From Methanobacteriota archaeon (GTDB taxonomy: Archaea > Thermoplasmatota > Thermoplasmata > RBG-16-68-12): a stretch of 14,248 nucleotides of DNA. The translations under genes and the position numbers were made by a program. Shown here piece after piece: positions 1 to 6,773 of the stretch. Each line of letters opens with the position of its first letter. Position 1 is the stretch's first letter. The notes under the pieces were generated by a model, which had not been told where the DNA came from, did no database searches, and saw only the letters and a program-made list of their open reading frames with translations. The stretch is from NCBI GenBank assembly GCA_005878325.1, contig VBMR01000078.1:1-14248 (forward strand), given 5' to 3'.

Positions 1-341
1 CCATCTTCATCGTGCATGGCTGGCCGAAGATCAAGGATGTACGGAAGACCCAGGAGTTTGTGAAAGGGACCGGATGGCCTCGTGGAGAGACCTTCGCGGT
101 GCTATTCACTCTCCTCGAGTTCTTCGGCGGAATTGCGCTCATCCTAGGCTTCCTCACCCAGGCCGTGGCCTTCCTGTTCTTCCTCGAGATGATCGCGACC
201 ACCATCTTTTCGAAGACCAAACTCAATAAGAAATTCATCTTGGGCTACGAGCTCGACGTGGTATACGGCGCCTTCGCCCTCGTCCTTGCGTTGCTCGGAC
301 CCGGAGCTTGGTCCCTCGATCATATCCTGACTCTTGCCTAG
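1..341 (+). CDS. DoxX family membrane protein, 5'-truncated by the window edge
   Basis: The reading frame is open to the first base of the window (frame starting at base 3), and the residues before the first possible start (IFIVHGWPK) match the conserved end of DoxX helix 1, so the true start lies upstream. Two or three further hydrophobic segments follow, covering the ETFAVLFTLLEFFGGIAL stretch, the AVAFLFFLEMIATTIF stretch and a C-terminal helix ending in LLGPGAWSLD, a typical DoxX tail. DoxX proteins are small four-helix membrane proteins; some are subunits of thiosulfate:quinone oxidoreductase and others sit in redox-stress complexes. The exact role here cannot be told. The gene converges on the pterin dehydratase gene, and the two stop codons share a palindromic CTAG. 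Confidence 0.8.
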   Translation, partial: IFIVHGWPKIKDVRKTQEFVKGTGWPRGETFAVLFTLLEFFGGIALILGFLTQAVAFLFFLEMIATTIFSKTKLNKKFILGYELDVVYGAFALVLALLGPGAWSLDHILTLA

Positions 342-622
342 AGGCCGTCGATCTTCCGCGCTAGGTCGAAATCGAGGTTCGTCAGACCGCCTTTGTCGTG
401 GGTCGTCAAGGTCAGCCGGACGGTCGCCCACGAGTTGTATATGTCCGGGTGGTGGTCCATCGATTCCGCGAGCTCGCCGACGCGATTGATGAACCGGAGG
501 GCCTCGGGGAAGTCTCGAAACTTCCAAGTGCGGGTGATCGCCTTGCCTTCCCGCGACCACTGGGGAATTTCCTTGAGCCGGGCTTCGATCTCCGCCTCGG
601 AGAGGAGGGTGCGTCGGGCCAT
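338..622 (-). CDS. pterin-4a-carbinolamine dehydratase (PCD/DCoH family)
   Basis: A 94-residue protein matching the whole PCD family. The signature is complete: MDHHP at 55-59, the aromatic pair around Y62 and W65, TTH at 73-75, KGG at 77-79 and D84. The family dehydrates 4a-hydroxytetrahydropterin, recycling the cofactor of aromatic amino acid hydroxylases; archaeal members without a hydroxylase partner have been linked to molybdopterin metabolism, which is only a possibility here. I chose the ATG at 622 because it gives the usual family length and is preceded by a purine-rich GGGGGA. A TTG at 655 in the same frame lies about 29 nt from the centre of a TATA-like box at 682-687, the spacing seen at leaderless genes in this window, so an 11-residue longer form is possible. 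It is the last gene of the minus-strand run. Confidence 0.88.
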   Translation of the reverse strand: MARRTLLSEAEIEARLKEIPQWSREGKAITRTWKFRDFPEALRFINRVGELAESMDHHPDIYNSWATVRLTLTTHDKGGLTNLDFDLARKIDGL

Positions 623-674
623 CGAATCCGTCCCCCGAAGGAGGCCGCCGAGCAAAAGGGCTTGGATGCCGCGA

Positions 675-695
675 GTCAACCTTAAACAAGGTTGC
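675..695 (-). repeat. Copy A of a 21-bp palindrome-cored element upstream of the pterin dehydratase
   Basis: On the minus strand the core reads CAACCTTGTTTAAGGTTG, a perfect inverted repeat (arms CAACCTT/AAGGTTG, 4-nt loop GTTT) at 677-694. The whole 21 nt recur exactly at 13020-13040, in the same orientation relative to the downstream gene. The centre GTTTAAGG resembles a TATA box. It sits 37 nt after the oxidoreductase stop and 52 nt before the dehydratase ATG. It could be an operator overlapping a promoter, or a transcript hairpin. Confidence 0.75.
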
Positions 696-731
696 ATTGT
701 TCCTGCGTCCGGGCACCCGGTTCCCTCGGCC

Positions 732-2720
732 TCAACGAACGATGACAATCGGCGTCTGCGCGACGATGTCGAACCGTCGGATGTCCTCGCGGTTGTTGGT
801 CTTCGCGGCGTCATCGAGCATGATGAGGCAGTAGGGGCACCCGGTTGCGACCGCGTTGGCCTGCGTCTCCTCGATGTGTTGGAGCCGCCGGTGATTCACC
901 TTTTCGCCGATGCGTTCTTCCATCCACATGCGGGCGCCGCCGGCGCCGCAGCAGAAGCCTCGGTCCCGGCATCGCTCCATCTCGACAACCCGGACCCCGG
1001 GGATCCGATAGAGGACGTCTCGCGGCTCCTCGTAGATGTCGTTGTACCGTCCCAGGTAGCACGGATCATGGTACGTCAGGAACTGCAACACGTCCTTCGT
1101 CGGGCGGAGTCGGCCCGCGTCGATGAGTTCCCGTAGGAATTGCGAGTGGTGGACGACGTCGTACGAGCCGCCGAAGTCCGGGTATTCGTTCTTCAGGGTG
1201 TTGAAACAATGCGGGCAGGTCGCGACGATCCGCGGGACCCGGTACCGATTCAAGGTCTCGACGTTCGCCATGATCATCGTCTGTGCGAGGTACTCGTTCC
1301 CGATCCGCCTCGCGGGGTCGCCCGTGCACTTCTCTTCCGGGCCCAGGATCGCGAACCGGACGCCCGCCTTCTTGAGGATCCGCGCGAAGGCCTGGGCGAC
1401 CTTCCGGTTTCGGTCGTCAAAGGAGGCGGCGCAACCGACCCAATACAGGACCTCCGGCGGCTGTGTCGAAGAGGACTCCGACATTGTCGGGATGCCGAGG
1501 CCCTCGGCCCATTTCCCTCGCTGGTCCCATCCGATCCCCCACGGGTTGTAGTTCTGTTCGATCTTCCGCATCGTCTCCATCGTCTCCGGAGGCAGGTCCC
1601 CCTGCGTGAGGACCAGGTTCCGCCGCATCTCGATGATCTTCGGGACATGCTCGTTCATGACGGGGCATTCATAGACGCAGGCATAGCAGGTCGTGCACGC
1701 CCAGATTCCATCCTTCGTGTGGACGGTCTGGAACACGTCCGGTAAGCCTTCGGTGCTGCCGTGGACGATCGCGGACCCCTGTTCGTCCAAGGTGTCCCGC
1801 ATGTTCGTGATGATCCGCATCGGGTTCAGCGGCTTGCCCGTCGCATGCGCGGGGCAAGCGTCCGTGCACCGCCCGCATTCCGTGCACGCGTATCCGTCGA
1901 GGAGTTGCCGCCACGACAGCTGTTCGACGCGGTTCATGCCGAAGGTTTCTGTCTTCTCGAGGTCCACCTTCGTCAGCCGTCCCTTCGGGGTGAGGTCCAT
2001 GAAGAACGTGTTGACGATCGCGAAGAGGATGTGCATGTGCTTCGAGTGGGGCACGTAGGCGAGGAACGTGAACAGGAGGACCACGTGGGTCCACCAGAGG
2101 GCATGCCACCACGTGGCATCGAATCCGATCGCCGAGGTGGCGACGAGCGCCGACGAGATCGGCTTCCATTGCGGCAGGGCGGCCGTTCCCAGCGCAACAT
2201 CCGCCGCGTTGTACAGGAGGAGCGTGACCACGATGCCGAGGATGAACAAGAGGACGATCGTCGCGTCGAGCATCCCCTCGTGCATGAGTTTCTCCGGTCG
2301 GATCACGTACCGCCGGTACAGGGCCATCCCGACCCCGATGGCCCCGAGGACCGCGACCACCTCCTGGGCCAGGTACAAGGGCCCGTTCAGGGAGAACCCC
2401 GCGATCGACGGAGTGGGGACCCGCCAGCCAGGGGCGTAGGCCTGGGCCGTGATCTCGACGACGCTCGCACCGAGAATCACAAAGGCCCAGAAGATGAACG
2501 AGTGGAGGACACCCGCGTACCATTCCCGGGCGACCTTCCTTTGGAAGATCCCGTACACGACGAAATTCCTGAGGCGGGTGGGGATGTGGTCCCACCGGCG
2601 TTCCTTCGCCTTCGCGACGAAGAGGTACCGAATCCGAAGATACAGCTTGCGGCCAAAGATCGACAGGGCGACGACGAGGAAGGCGGTGGCCACCACGGTG
2701 TCGAGCGCAGCAAGCACCAT
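732..2720 (-). CDS. Membrane-bound Fe-S oxidoreductase: NarI-like heme b domain + ferredoxin domain + two CCG domains (EMO/FadF-like)
   Basis: A 662-residue fusion. Residues about 5-240 hold five or six membrane helices with histidines suited to heme b (H73, H206, H212, H225). Next come two 4Fe-4S motifs (C279/282/285/289 and C342/345/348/352), then two CCG (DUF224) domains: C430...C465...CPHC 502-505, and C554...C590-C591...CPYC 628-631. This order matches ETF:(methyl)menaquinone oxidoreductases and HdrD/GlpC relatives, which pass electrons from flavoproteins to the quinone pool. The first CCG domain reads KCTGDP, with one Cys where the family motif has two. No etfAB or acyl-CoA dehydrogenase lies in the window, so the donor is unknown. 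A TATA-like CTTAAC at 2773-2778 predicts a leader of about 26 nt. A GGAG stands only 1 nt before the ATG, and the second codon is GTG, so the start could shift by one codon. Confidence 0.9.
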   Translation of the reverse strand: MVLAALDTVVATAFLVVALSIFGRKLYLRIRYLFVAKAKERRWDHIPTRLRNFVVYGIFQRKVAREWYAGVLHSFIFWAFVILGASVVEITAQAYAPGWRVPTPSIAGFSLNGPLYLAQEVVAVLGAIGVGMALYRRYVIRPEKLMHEGMLDATIVLLFILGIVVTLLLYNAADVALGTAALPQWKPISSALVATSAIGFDATWWHALWWTHVVLLFTFLAYVPHSKHMHILFAIVNTFFMDLTPKGRLTKVDLEKTETFGMNRVEQLSWRQLLDGYACTECGRCTDACPAHATGKPLNPMRIITNMRDTLDEQGSAIVHGSTEGLPDVFQTVHTKDGIWACTTCYACVYECPVMNEHVPKIIEMRRNLVLTQGDLPPETMETMRKIEQNYNPWGIGWDQRGKWAEGLGIPTMSESSSTQPPEVLYWVGCAASFDDRNRKVAQAFARILKKAGVRFAILGPEEKCTGDPARRIGNEYLAQTMIMANVETLNRYRVPRIVATCPHCFNTLKNEYPDFGGSYDVVHHSQFLRELIDAGRLRPTKDVLQFLTYHDPCYLGRYNDIYEEPRDVLYRIPGVRVVEMERCRDRGFCCGAGGARMWMEERIGEKVNHRRLQHIEETQANAVATGCPYCLIMLDDAAKTNNREDIRRFDIVAQTPIVIVR

Positions 2721-2772
2721 GCTCCTTTGCCGAAGGCGCTTTCCTTCATCAACCCGCGGGTCCCTTTCCTGG

Positions 2773-2778
2773 GTTAAG
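2773..2778 (-). promoter_or_regulatory. TATA-like box of the Fe-S oxidoreductase gene
   Basis: The minus strand reads TCTTAACCC in the 102-nt gap between the TCA-cluster third gene and this gene. It lies about 55 nt before the ATG at 2720, predicting a transcript start near 2746-2750. Support is by position and A/T content only. Confidence 0.35.
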
Positions 2779-2822
2779 AGACTCTCCCGTTCTCTGGTTT
2801 CGCGCCAGGGACGATGACCAAC

Positions 2823-3275
2823 TCAGGTTGGCATGCTGGGGCTTTCGCGGTTCTCTGTCCGTGGCTTCGGGAAAGGCCGAACAATCCCGGTGGGGGCCTG
2901 TTCCCGGATTCGCTGGGTCATCTGCGGGAGGTCGGAGGCCGCATAGATTTCATCATAAGCCTCGGGCGGAACCTTTTGGATGGCGGCATCGGGAGTGACG
3001 ACGACGAGAACGATCTCCGGAGAATGCTGCTCGAGAAACCGCGTGAGGCGTCCGATGGTCTGCTGCGGGGTCGGCGACGGAACGGGTTCGACGAGGAACA
3101 GGACGGGGCCGCGATGGGCGACGATCGCGGGAGAGTATTTCGCGAACCCGCCGGTCGCATTCCGGACCCGGAAGTTGAGGGAACGGTGAGCATGCGGGAC
3201 GCCTTGTCGTCTCATCTCATCGCAGACGGTCGCTTCGAGCTTCGTCCGTGACGCGTGGCCCGATCGGACAGTCAC
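2823..3275 (-). CDS. Hypothetical protein with a degenerate restriction-endonuclease-like (PD-(D/E)XK) pattern, coupled to isocitrate dehydrogenase
   Basis: A 150-residue soluble protein I cannot assign to a named family. The layout recalls a PD-(D/E)XK core: an N-terminal helix with E14 (TKLEATVCDEMRRQG), a strand near 47-53 (YSPAIVA) where an active enzyme would have PD, a turn, and a strand LFLVEP at 59-64 where E-x-K is expected. The PD Asp is Ala and the Lys is Pro, so it looks catalytically dead if the fold is right. A further strand-like stretch IVLVVVTPD lies at 88-96, and the Pro/Arg-rich tail looks disordered. Its GTG start overlaps the isocitrate dehydrogenase stop in a GTGA (3272-3275), indicating translational coupling and co-transcription with gltA-icd. 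The nuclease-fold idea is inference from pattern only. Confidence 0.7.
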   Translation of the reverse strand: MTVRSGHASRTKLEATVCDEMRRQGVPHAHRSLNFRVRNATGGFAKYSPAIVAHRGPVLFLVEPVPSPTPQQTIGRLTRFLEQHSPEIVLVVVTPDAAIQKVPPEAYDEIYAASDLPQMTQRIREQAPTGIVRPFPKPRTENRESPSMPT

Positions 3276-4531
3276 CGGTGCGCCCCGCGGATGGCCTCGA
3301 CGACGGCCCGCGCGAACCCGGAGGTCGAGACCTCTTTCGCCCCCGTCATGTGGCGCGCGAGGTCGTACGTCACCACCTTGGATGACACGACCGTCCGGAC
3401 AGCATCTCGCAACGCAGACGCGGCGTCCGTCCAGCCGAGGTATTCCAGCATCATGACGCCCGCGAGTATCTCGGCAGTCGGGTTCACCTTGTCCATCCCC
3501 GCATACTTGGGGGCGCTCCCGTGGGTGGGCTCGAACAGGGCGTGTGCGTCCCCGATGTTCCCGCCCGGGGCGACTCCGAGGCCTCCGATCTGGGCGGCCG
3601 CGGCGTCGCTCAGGTAGTCCCCGTTCAGGTTGGTCGTCGCGAGGACGTCATATTCCTCTGGACGGAGGAGGAGCTGCTGGAACATGTTGTCCGCGATCAC
3701 GTCCTTGATCACGATCTGATCCTGGGAGACCTTCCCCCCGGAGCGGGCCGCCTCCTCCCAGGTAATCGTCCGGTCGCCGAACTCCTCCTTCGCGACCTCG
3801 TATCCCCAGGCGCGGAACGCCCCCTCCGTGTACTTCATGATGTTCCCCTTGTGCACGAGGGTCACCGATTTCCGATGGTTTCGGATCGCGTACTGGATCG
3901 CTTTCCGGACCAGACGCTTGGAGCCCGTCTCGCTGATCGGCTTCACGCCGATCCCGCTGTCGGGACGGACGCGGGCCTGGAACTCCTTTTCGAGGATCTC
4001 GATCATTCGCTGGGCCTCGGGGGATCCCTTCTCCCATTCGATCCCGGCGTACACGTCCTCCGTCCCTTCGCGGAAGATCACGATGTCCAGCCGCTCCGGA
4101 TGGGCGACGGGACTGGGCGTACCAGGGATCCAGTAGACGGGCCGCACGTTGGCGTAGAGGTCGAGGGCCTTGCGCAACGTAACGTTCAGGGAGCGGAAGC
4201 CTCCGCCGACCGGCGTCGTCATCGGCCCCTTCAGCGCGACGACAAACTCGCGGATCGTGGCGAGCGTCGCGGCCGGAAGCATGTCCCCGTAGCGAAACAT
4301 CGCCGTCTCGCCCGCGGGCACCCGATACCACACGATGCTCCGGCGTCCGTCGCTCGTCACCTTCACCGCGGCGTCGATCGCCTGGACCGCGGCCCGCACG
4401 ACCTCCGGGCCGATCCCGTCCCCCTCGATCAGGGGAAGGATCGGATCGTCCGGGACCTTCAGGCCCCCTTGCGCGATCAAAATCTTGTGTCCCACGTCCG
4501 GGGGGCGCAGGACGAGGGCCTCCGACGGCAT
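3272..4531 (-). CDS. icd: Isocitrate dehydrogenase, NADP-dependent type
   Basis: A 419-residue enzyme that oxidatively decarboxylates isocitrate to 2-oxoglutarate in the TCA cycle. Visible features are the N-terminal IEGDGIGPE (35-43), the isocitrate-binding S114, N116, R120, R130 and R154, the catalytic Y161 and K228, the metal-binding Asp residues D281 and D305, and HGSAPKYAGMDKVNP at 337-351. The K342-Y343 pair in that last motif is the NADP+ signature of the E. coli-type enzyme; NAD enzymes and isopropylmalate dehydrogenase differ there. The 20-25 residue N-terminal extension is ordinary for this class. It starts 7 nt after the citrate synthase stop; a purine-rich GAGGGG overlapping that stop could act as ribosome-binding site. 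It is the middle gene of a three-gene cluster. Confidence 0.95.
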   Translation of the reverse strand: MPSEALVLRPPDVGHKILIAQGGLKVPDDPILPLIEGDGIGPEVVRAAVQAIDAAVKVTSDGRRSIVWYRVPAGETAMFRYGDMLPAATLATIREFVVALKGPMTTPVGGGFRSLNVTLRKALDLYANVRPVYWIPGTPSPVAHPERLDIVIFREGTEDVYAGIEWEKGSPEAQRMIEILEKEFQARVRPDSGIGVKPISETGSKRLVRKAIQYAIRNHRKSVTLVHKGNIMKYTEGAFRAWGYEVAKEEFGDRTITWEEAARSGGKVSQDQIVIKDVIADNMFQQLLLRPEEYDVLATTNLNGDYLSDAAAAQIGGLGVAPGGNIGDAHALFEPTHGSAPKYAGMDKVNPTAEILAGVMMLEYLGWTDAASALRDAVRTVVSSKVVTYDLARHMTGAKEVSTSGFARAVVEAIRGAHR

Positions 4532-4538
4532 CCGCCCC

Positions 4539-5690
4539 TCACGCCCGCTCGTCGAGCGGGGTGTACTCGAGGTCTTTCGGACCGACGTACCAATCGAGAG
4601 GCCGCAGGAGTCGGTTGTCCTCCCAGTACTCCATCACCTGCGCGGTCCATCCCGAGACCCGGGCGACCGCGAAGACCGGCGTGAACAGATCCGAAGGGAT
4701 GCCGAGGCCGTGGAACACGAGTCCGGAGTAGAAGTCGACATTCGGATAGATGCGCTTGGACGCGAGCTCTCGCACGACCGTTTCCTCGATCGCGGTCGCG
4801 ATTCGGAAGTACGTGGAGTCGCCTTGCAAATCCCCGAGCTTTCGCGCATACTCTTTCAGCATGAGGGCCCGTGGATCATAGGTCTTGTAGACGCGGTGGC
4901 CGAAGCCGAAGATTTTCTGCTTGTTGCGCAGCGCGTTTACGACGTATTCTTCGGCGGCCTCTGGTCTCCTAATCTCCTCGATCGCGCTCAGGGCCGCCTC
5001 AATCGCCCCTCCATGCAGCGGACCCTTCAGGACGGCGATTGCACTGACGACCGTGCTGTGGAGGTCCGCGAGGGTCGACGCCGCGACGATCGCGCCGAAC
5101 GTGGAGGCGTTGATGGCGTGGTCTGCGTAGAGGATCAGCGCGACGTCCATCATGCGCGCTCGTTCCGGAGAAGGCCGTTTCCCCGTGATCATTCGAAGGA
5201 AGTCTTCCGCGTGACCGAGCTTCGGATCCGGTCGGAGGACCCGCTGCCCCTTCCGAGACCGTTCGTAGGTCGCGACGATCGTGGCGAGCTGCGCGACGAG
5301 TCGCATCGCCTTCCGCATGTTCGCGGCCCGCGTCGAATCAGCGCGCTCCGGGTCGAAGCCGCTCAGGTACGAGACCGCGGTCCGAAGGACGTCCATCGGG
5401 GCAGCATGCTCGGGCATGGAACGGAACAGTTTCAGGACGGAGGGCGGGAGGGTCCGCGCGGCGGCCAACTCCGATTTCGTGCGTTCCAGCTCGGCCCGGT
5501 TCGGCAGCCGGCCTTGGAGCAGCAGGAAGACGGTCTCCTCGAAGGAGGAATGTTCCGCGAGGTCGCGGATGTCGTACCCGCGATACAGGAGGCGGCCCTG
5601 CTCGCCATCGATGAAACAGATCTTCGTCTCCTTGACGTAGACGTCGTCGAGGCCGCGGTCGATCCGGGGGGTCTCGAGATCCGCCTTCAT
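4539..5690 (-). CDS. gltA: Citrate synthase
   Basis: A 383-residue enzyme of the short archaeal/Gram-positive type that condenses oxaloacetate and acetyl-CoA, entering the TCA cycle. The sequence shows LLYRGYDIRDLAE at 34-46, DHAINASTF at 190-198, and the catalytic triad H226 (KGPLHGGA), H265 (GFGHRVY) and D319 (NVDFYSGLVFHGLG). A 2-methylcitrate synthase cannot be excluded from sequence alone, but the direct coupling to isocitrate dehydrogenase favours citrate synthase. The start fits the family's usual N-terminus (GLDDVYVKETKICFIDGE). The nearest good TATA box is about 155 nt upstream, so the transcript should carry a leader of about 130 nt, unlike the leaderless genes elsewhere in the window. 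Confidence 0.95.
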   Translation of the reverse strand: MKADLETPRIDRGLDDVYVKETKICFIDGEQGRLLYRGYDIRDLAEHSSFEETVFLLLQGRLPNRAELERTKSELAAARTLPPSVLKLFRSMPEHAAPMDVLRTAVSYLSGFDPERADSTRAANMRKAMRLVAQLATIVATYERSRKGQRVLRPDPKLGHAEDFLRMITGKRPSPERARMMDVALILYADHAINASTFGAIVAASTLADLHSTVVSAIAVLKGPLHGGAIEAALSAIEEIRRPEAAEEYVVNALRNKQKIFGFGHRVYKTYDPRALMLKEYARKLGDLQGDSTYFRIATAIEETVVRELASKRIYPNVDFYSGLVFHGLGIPSDLFTPVFAVARVSGWTAQVMEYWEDNRLLRPLDWYVGPKDLEYTPLDERA

Positions 5691-5841
5691 CGAAGGGACC
5701 GTCCGCGCCGTCGCCCGAGATCCGCTGCCGCCATCGAGCCATCACCGGACAACGCGCTGTGGCCCGCCAGACCACCGGCTCGATGCCTCGAGTCGCACAT
5801 GCAATTCACGGTCCTCGGGCCATCCAACCTAAGGTGCGGTG

Positions 5842-5851
5842 CATATTAAAA
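5842..5851 (-). promoter_or_regulatory. TATA-like box for the gltA-icd cluster
   Basis: The minus strand reads TTTTAATATG, the strongest A/T-rich stretch in the 194-nt gap between heme o synthase and citrate synthase. The expected transcript start is near 5815-5822. A CGACA-AA-TGTCG inverted repeat lies immediately upstream, where BRE and TFB contacts would fall. Confidence 0.5.
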
Positions 5852-5855
5852 GATA

Positions 5856-5867
5856 CGACAAATGTCG
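5856..5867 (-). promoter_or_regulatory. Inverted repeat CGACA-AA-TGTCG next to the gltA promoter (candidate operator)
   Basis: Perfect 5-bp arms with a 2-nt spacer, 4 bp from the TATA-like box. A binding protein here would compete with or assist TFB/TBP. A related repeat with CGAC/GTCG arms occurs at 14195-14210, also beside an A/T-rich box, but with different spacing. No regulator can be named. Confidence 0.35.
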
Positions 5868-5884
5868 AACGGCGCGGCCCCCTT

Positions 5885-6754
5885 TCAGACGGGTATTCGG
5901 AGGATGGCGTCCGCCATCATCGCCAGGAGGAGGAGCGCGAGGTAGACCCCGGAGAACTTGTAGCCGACCCAGGCGGTCTCGGGGCTCGGGTGGGCAAGGA
6001 ATCGTCGGTTGATCCCGAGAAGGACGACGCCCGATACGACGGCGACGACCAGGTACAGGCCCTGAAAGGCCGGGGTCAGGGCAAAGGCGATGGCGGCCAC
6101 CCCGACGAGCCCGGTGGACCCCGCGATCGCCCAGATGGCCGTTCGGTCGTCCGAGATGGCGGGGAGCATCGGCAATTGCGCCCGGCGGTAGTCCTCCCGG
6201 CTCCGATAGGCGAGGGCCCAGAAGTGCCCGGGGGTCCAGAGGAACACGAGCAGGGCGATCAAGAGGGCCGGGAGGCTGATCGCGTTCGCCGCGGCCGCGG
6301 ATCCCGCGAGCGCCGGGCACGATCCCGCGAACCCACCGACGACGATGTTGCTCGGGTGGGCCCGTTTCAGTCCAAGGGTATAGACGCCAATGTAGACGGC
6401 GAAGCCGAGTCCGATCATCGCCGCGGTCAGGAGATTGATCCCGAAACCCGCGATGGCGATGCCGAGGGCCGCGAGGCCGAGTCCGAACTCGAGGGCGTGC
6501 GCGGGCGGCTCGATCCTCCGCTGCGGGAGAGGCCGCGCGCGGGTCCGCCGCATGACCGCGTCGAGATCCCGGTCCAGATAATGGTTCGTCGCGCTCGCGC
6601 CCGCCGCGGCAAGGAAGCCAGCGGTCAGCAGGAGCGAGAATCGGACGTCGTCGATCCGCGCGCCGCTCGTGGCCACGTACCCCGCGGCCGCGACGAGCAG
6701 AAGCAAGGCGTCGATGCGAAGCTTCATCAGCTCGACATAAGCGGACAGCGGCAC
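5885..6754 (-). CDS. ctaB: Protoheme IX farnesyltransferase (heme o synthase)
   Basis: A 289-residue polytopic membrane protein of the UbiA prenyltransferase superfamily that attaches a farnesyl group to heme b, giving heme o for heme-copper oxidases. The first Asp-rich motif is N57-x3-D61-x3-D65 followed by RRTRARPLP (69-77). The loop YTLGLKRAHPSNIVVGG is at 125-141, and the second signature FLWTPGHFWALAYR with the REDYRRAQLPML stretch is at 171-197. About eight or nine hydrophobic helices are visible, as usual. The start is GTG, 19 nt after the endonuclease III stop; an internal ATG at residue 10 would cut into the conserved YVELMKLRI segment and is less likely. Its presence implies an aerobic respiratory chain with an o- or a-type heme oxidase encoded elsewhere. 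Confidence 0.95.
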   Translation of the reverse strand: MPLSAYVELMKLRIDALLLLVAAAGYVATSGARIDDVRFSLLLTAGFLAAAGASATNHYLDRDLDAVMRRTRARPLPQRRIEPPAHALEFGLGLAALGIAIAGFGINLLTAAMIGLGFAVYIGVYTLGLKRAHPSNIVVGGFAGSCPALAGSAAAANAISLPALLIALLVFLWTPGHFWALAYRSREDYRRAQLPMLPAISDDRTAIWAIAGSTGLVGVAAIAFALTPAFQGLYLVVAVVSGVVLLGINRRFLAHPSPETAWVGYKFSGVYLALLLLAMMADAILRIPV

Positions 6755-6773
6755 GGAAAACGCTCATCGCGCG

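Noticed and set aside
623..814. N-terminal extension of the pterin dehydratase up to an upstream start at 814
   Set aside because: The added residues are low-complexity, overlap the end of the Fe-S oxidoreductase gene, and exceed the family length.
2818..2831. Small inverted repeat CCAAC-TCAG-GTTGG across the stop codon of the third TCA-cluster gene, as terminator
   Set aside because: Only 5-bp arms and no T-rich tract; archaeal terminators depend on T-runs.
5823..5834. CCAACCTAAGGT near gltA as a third copy of the 21-bp element
   Set aside because: It lacks the 4-nt loop and has only partial arms, so the likeness to CAACCTTGTTTAAGGTTG is too weak to claim.
4335..5849. Long plus-strand ORF (504 codons) opposite citrate synthase and isocitrate dehydrogenase; also similar ones at 1761-2777 and 3521-4684
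   Set aside because: They lie antisense to clearly recognised genes, the products are Arg/Pro/Asp-rich with no motif, and high GC makes stop codons rare in such frames.
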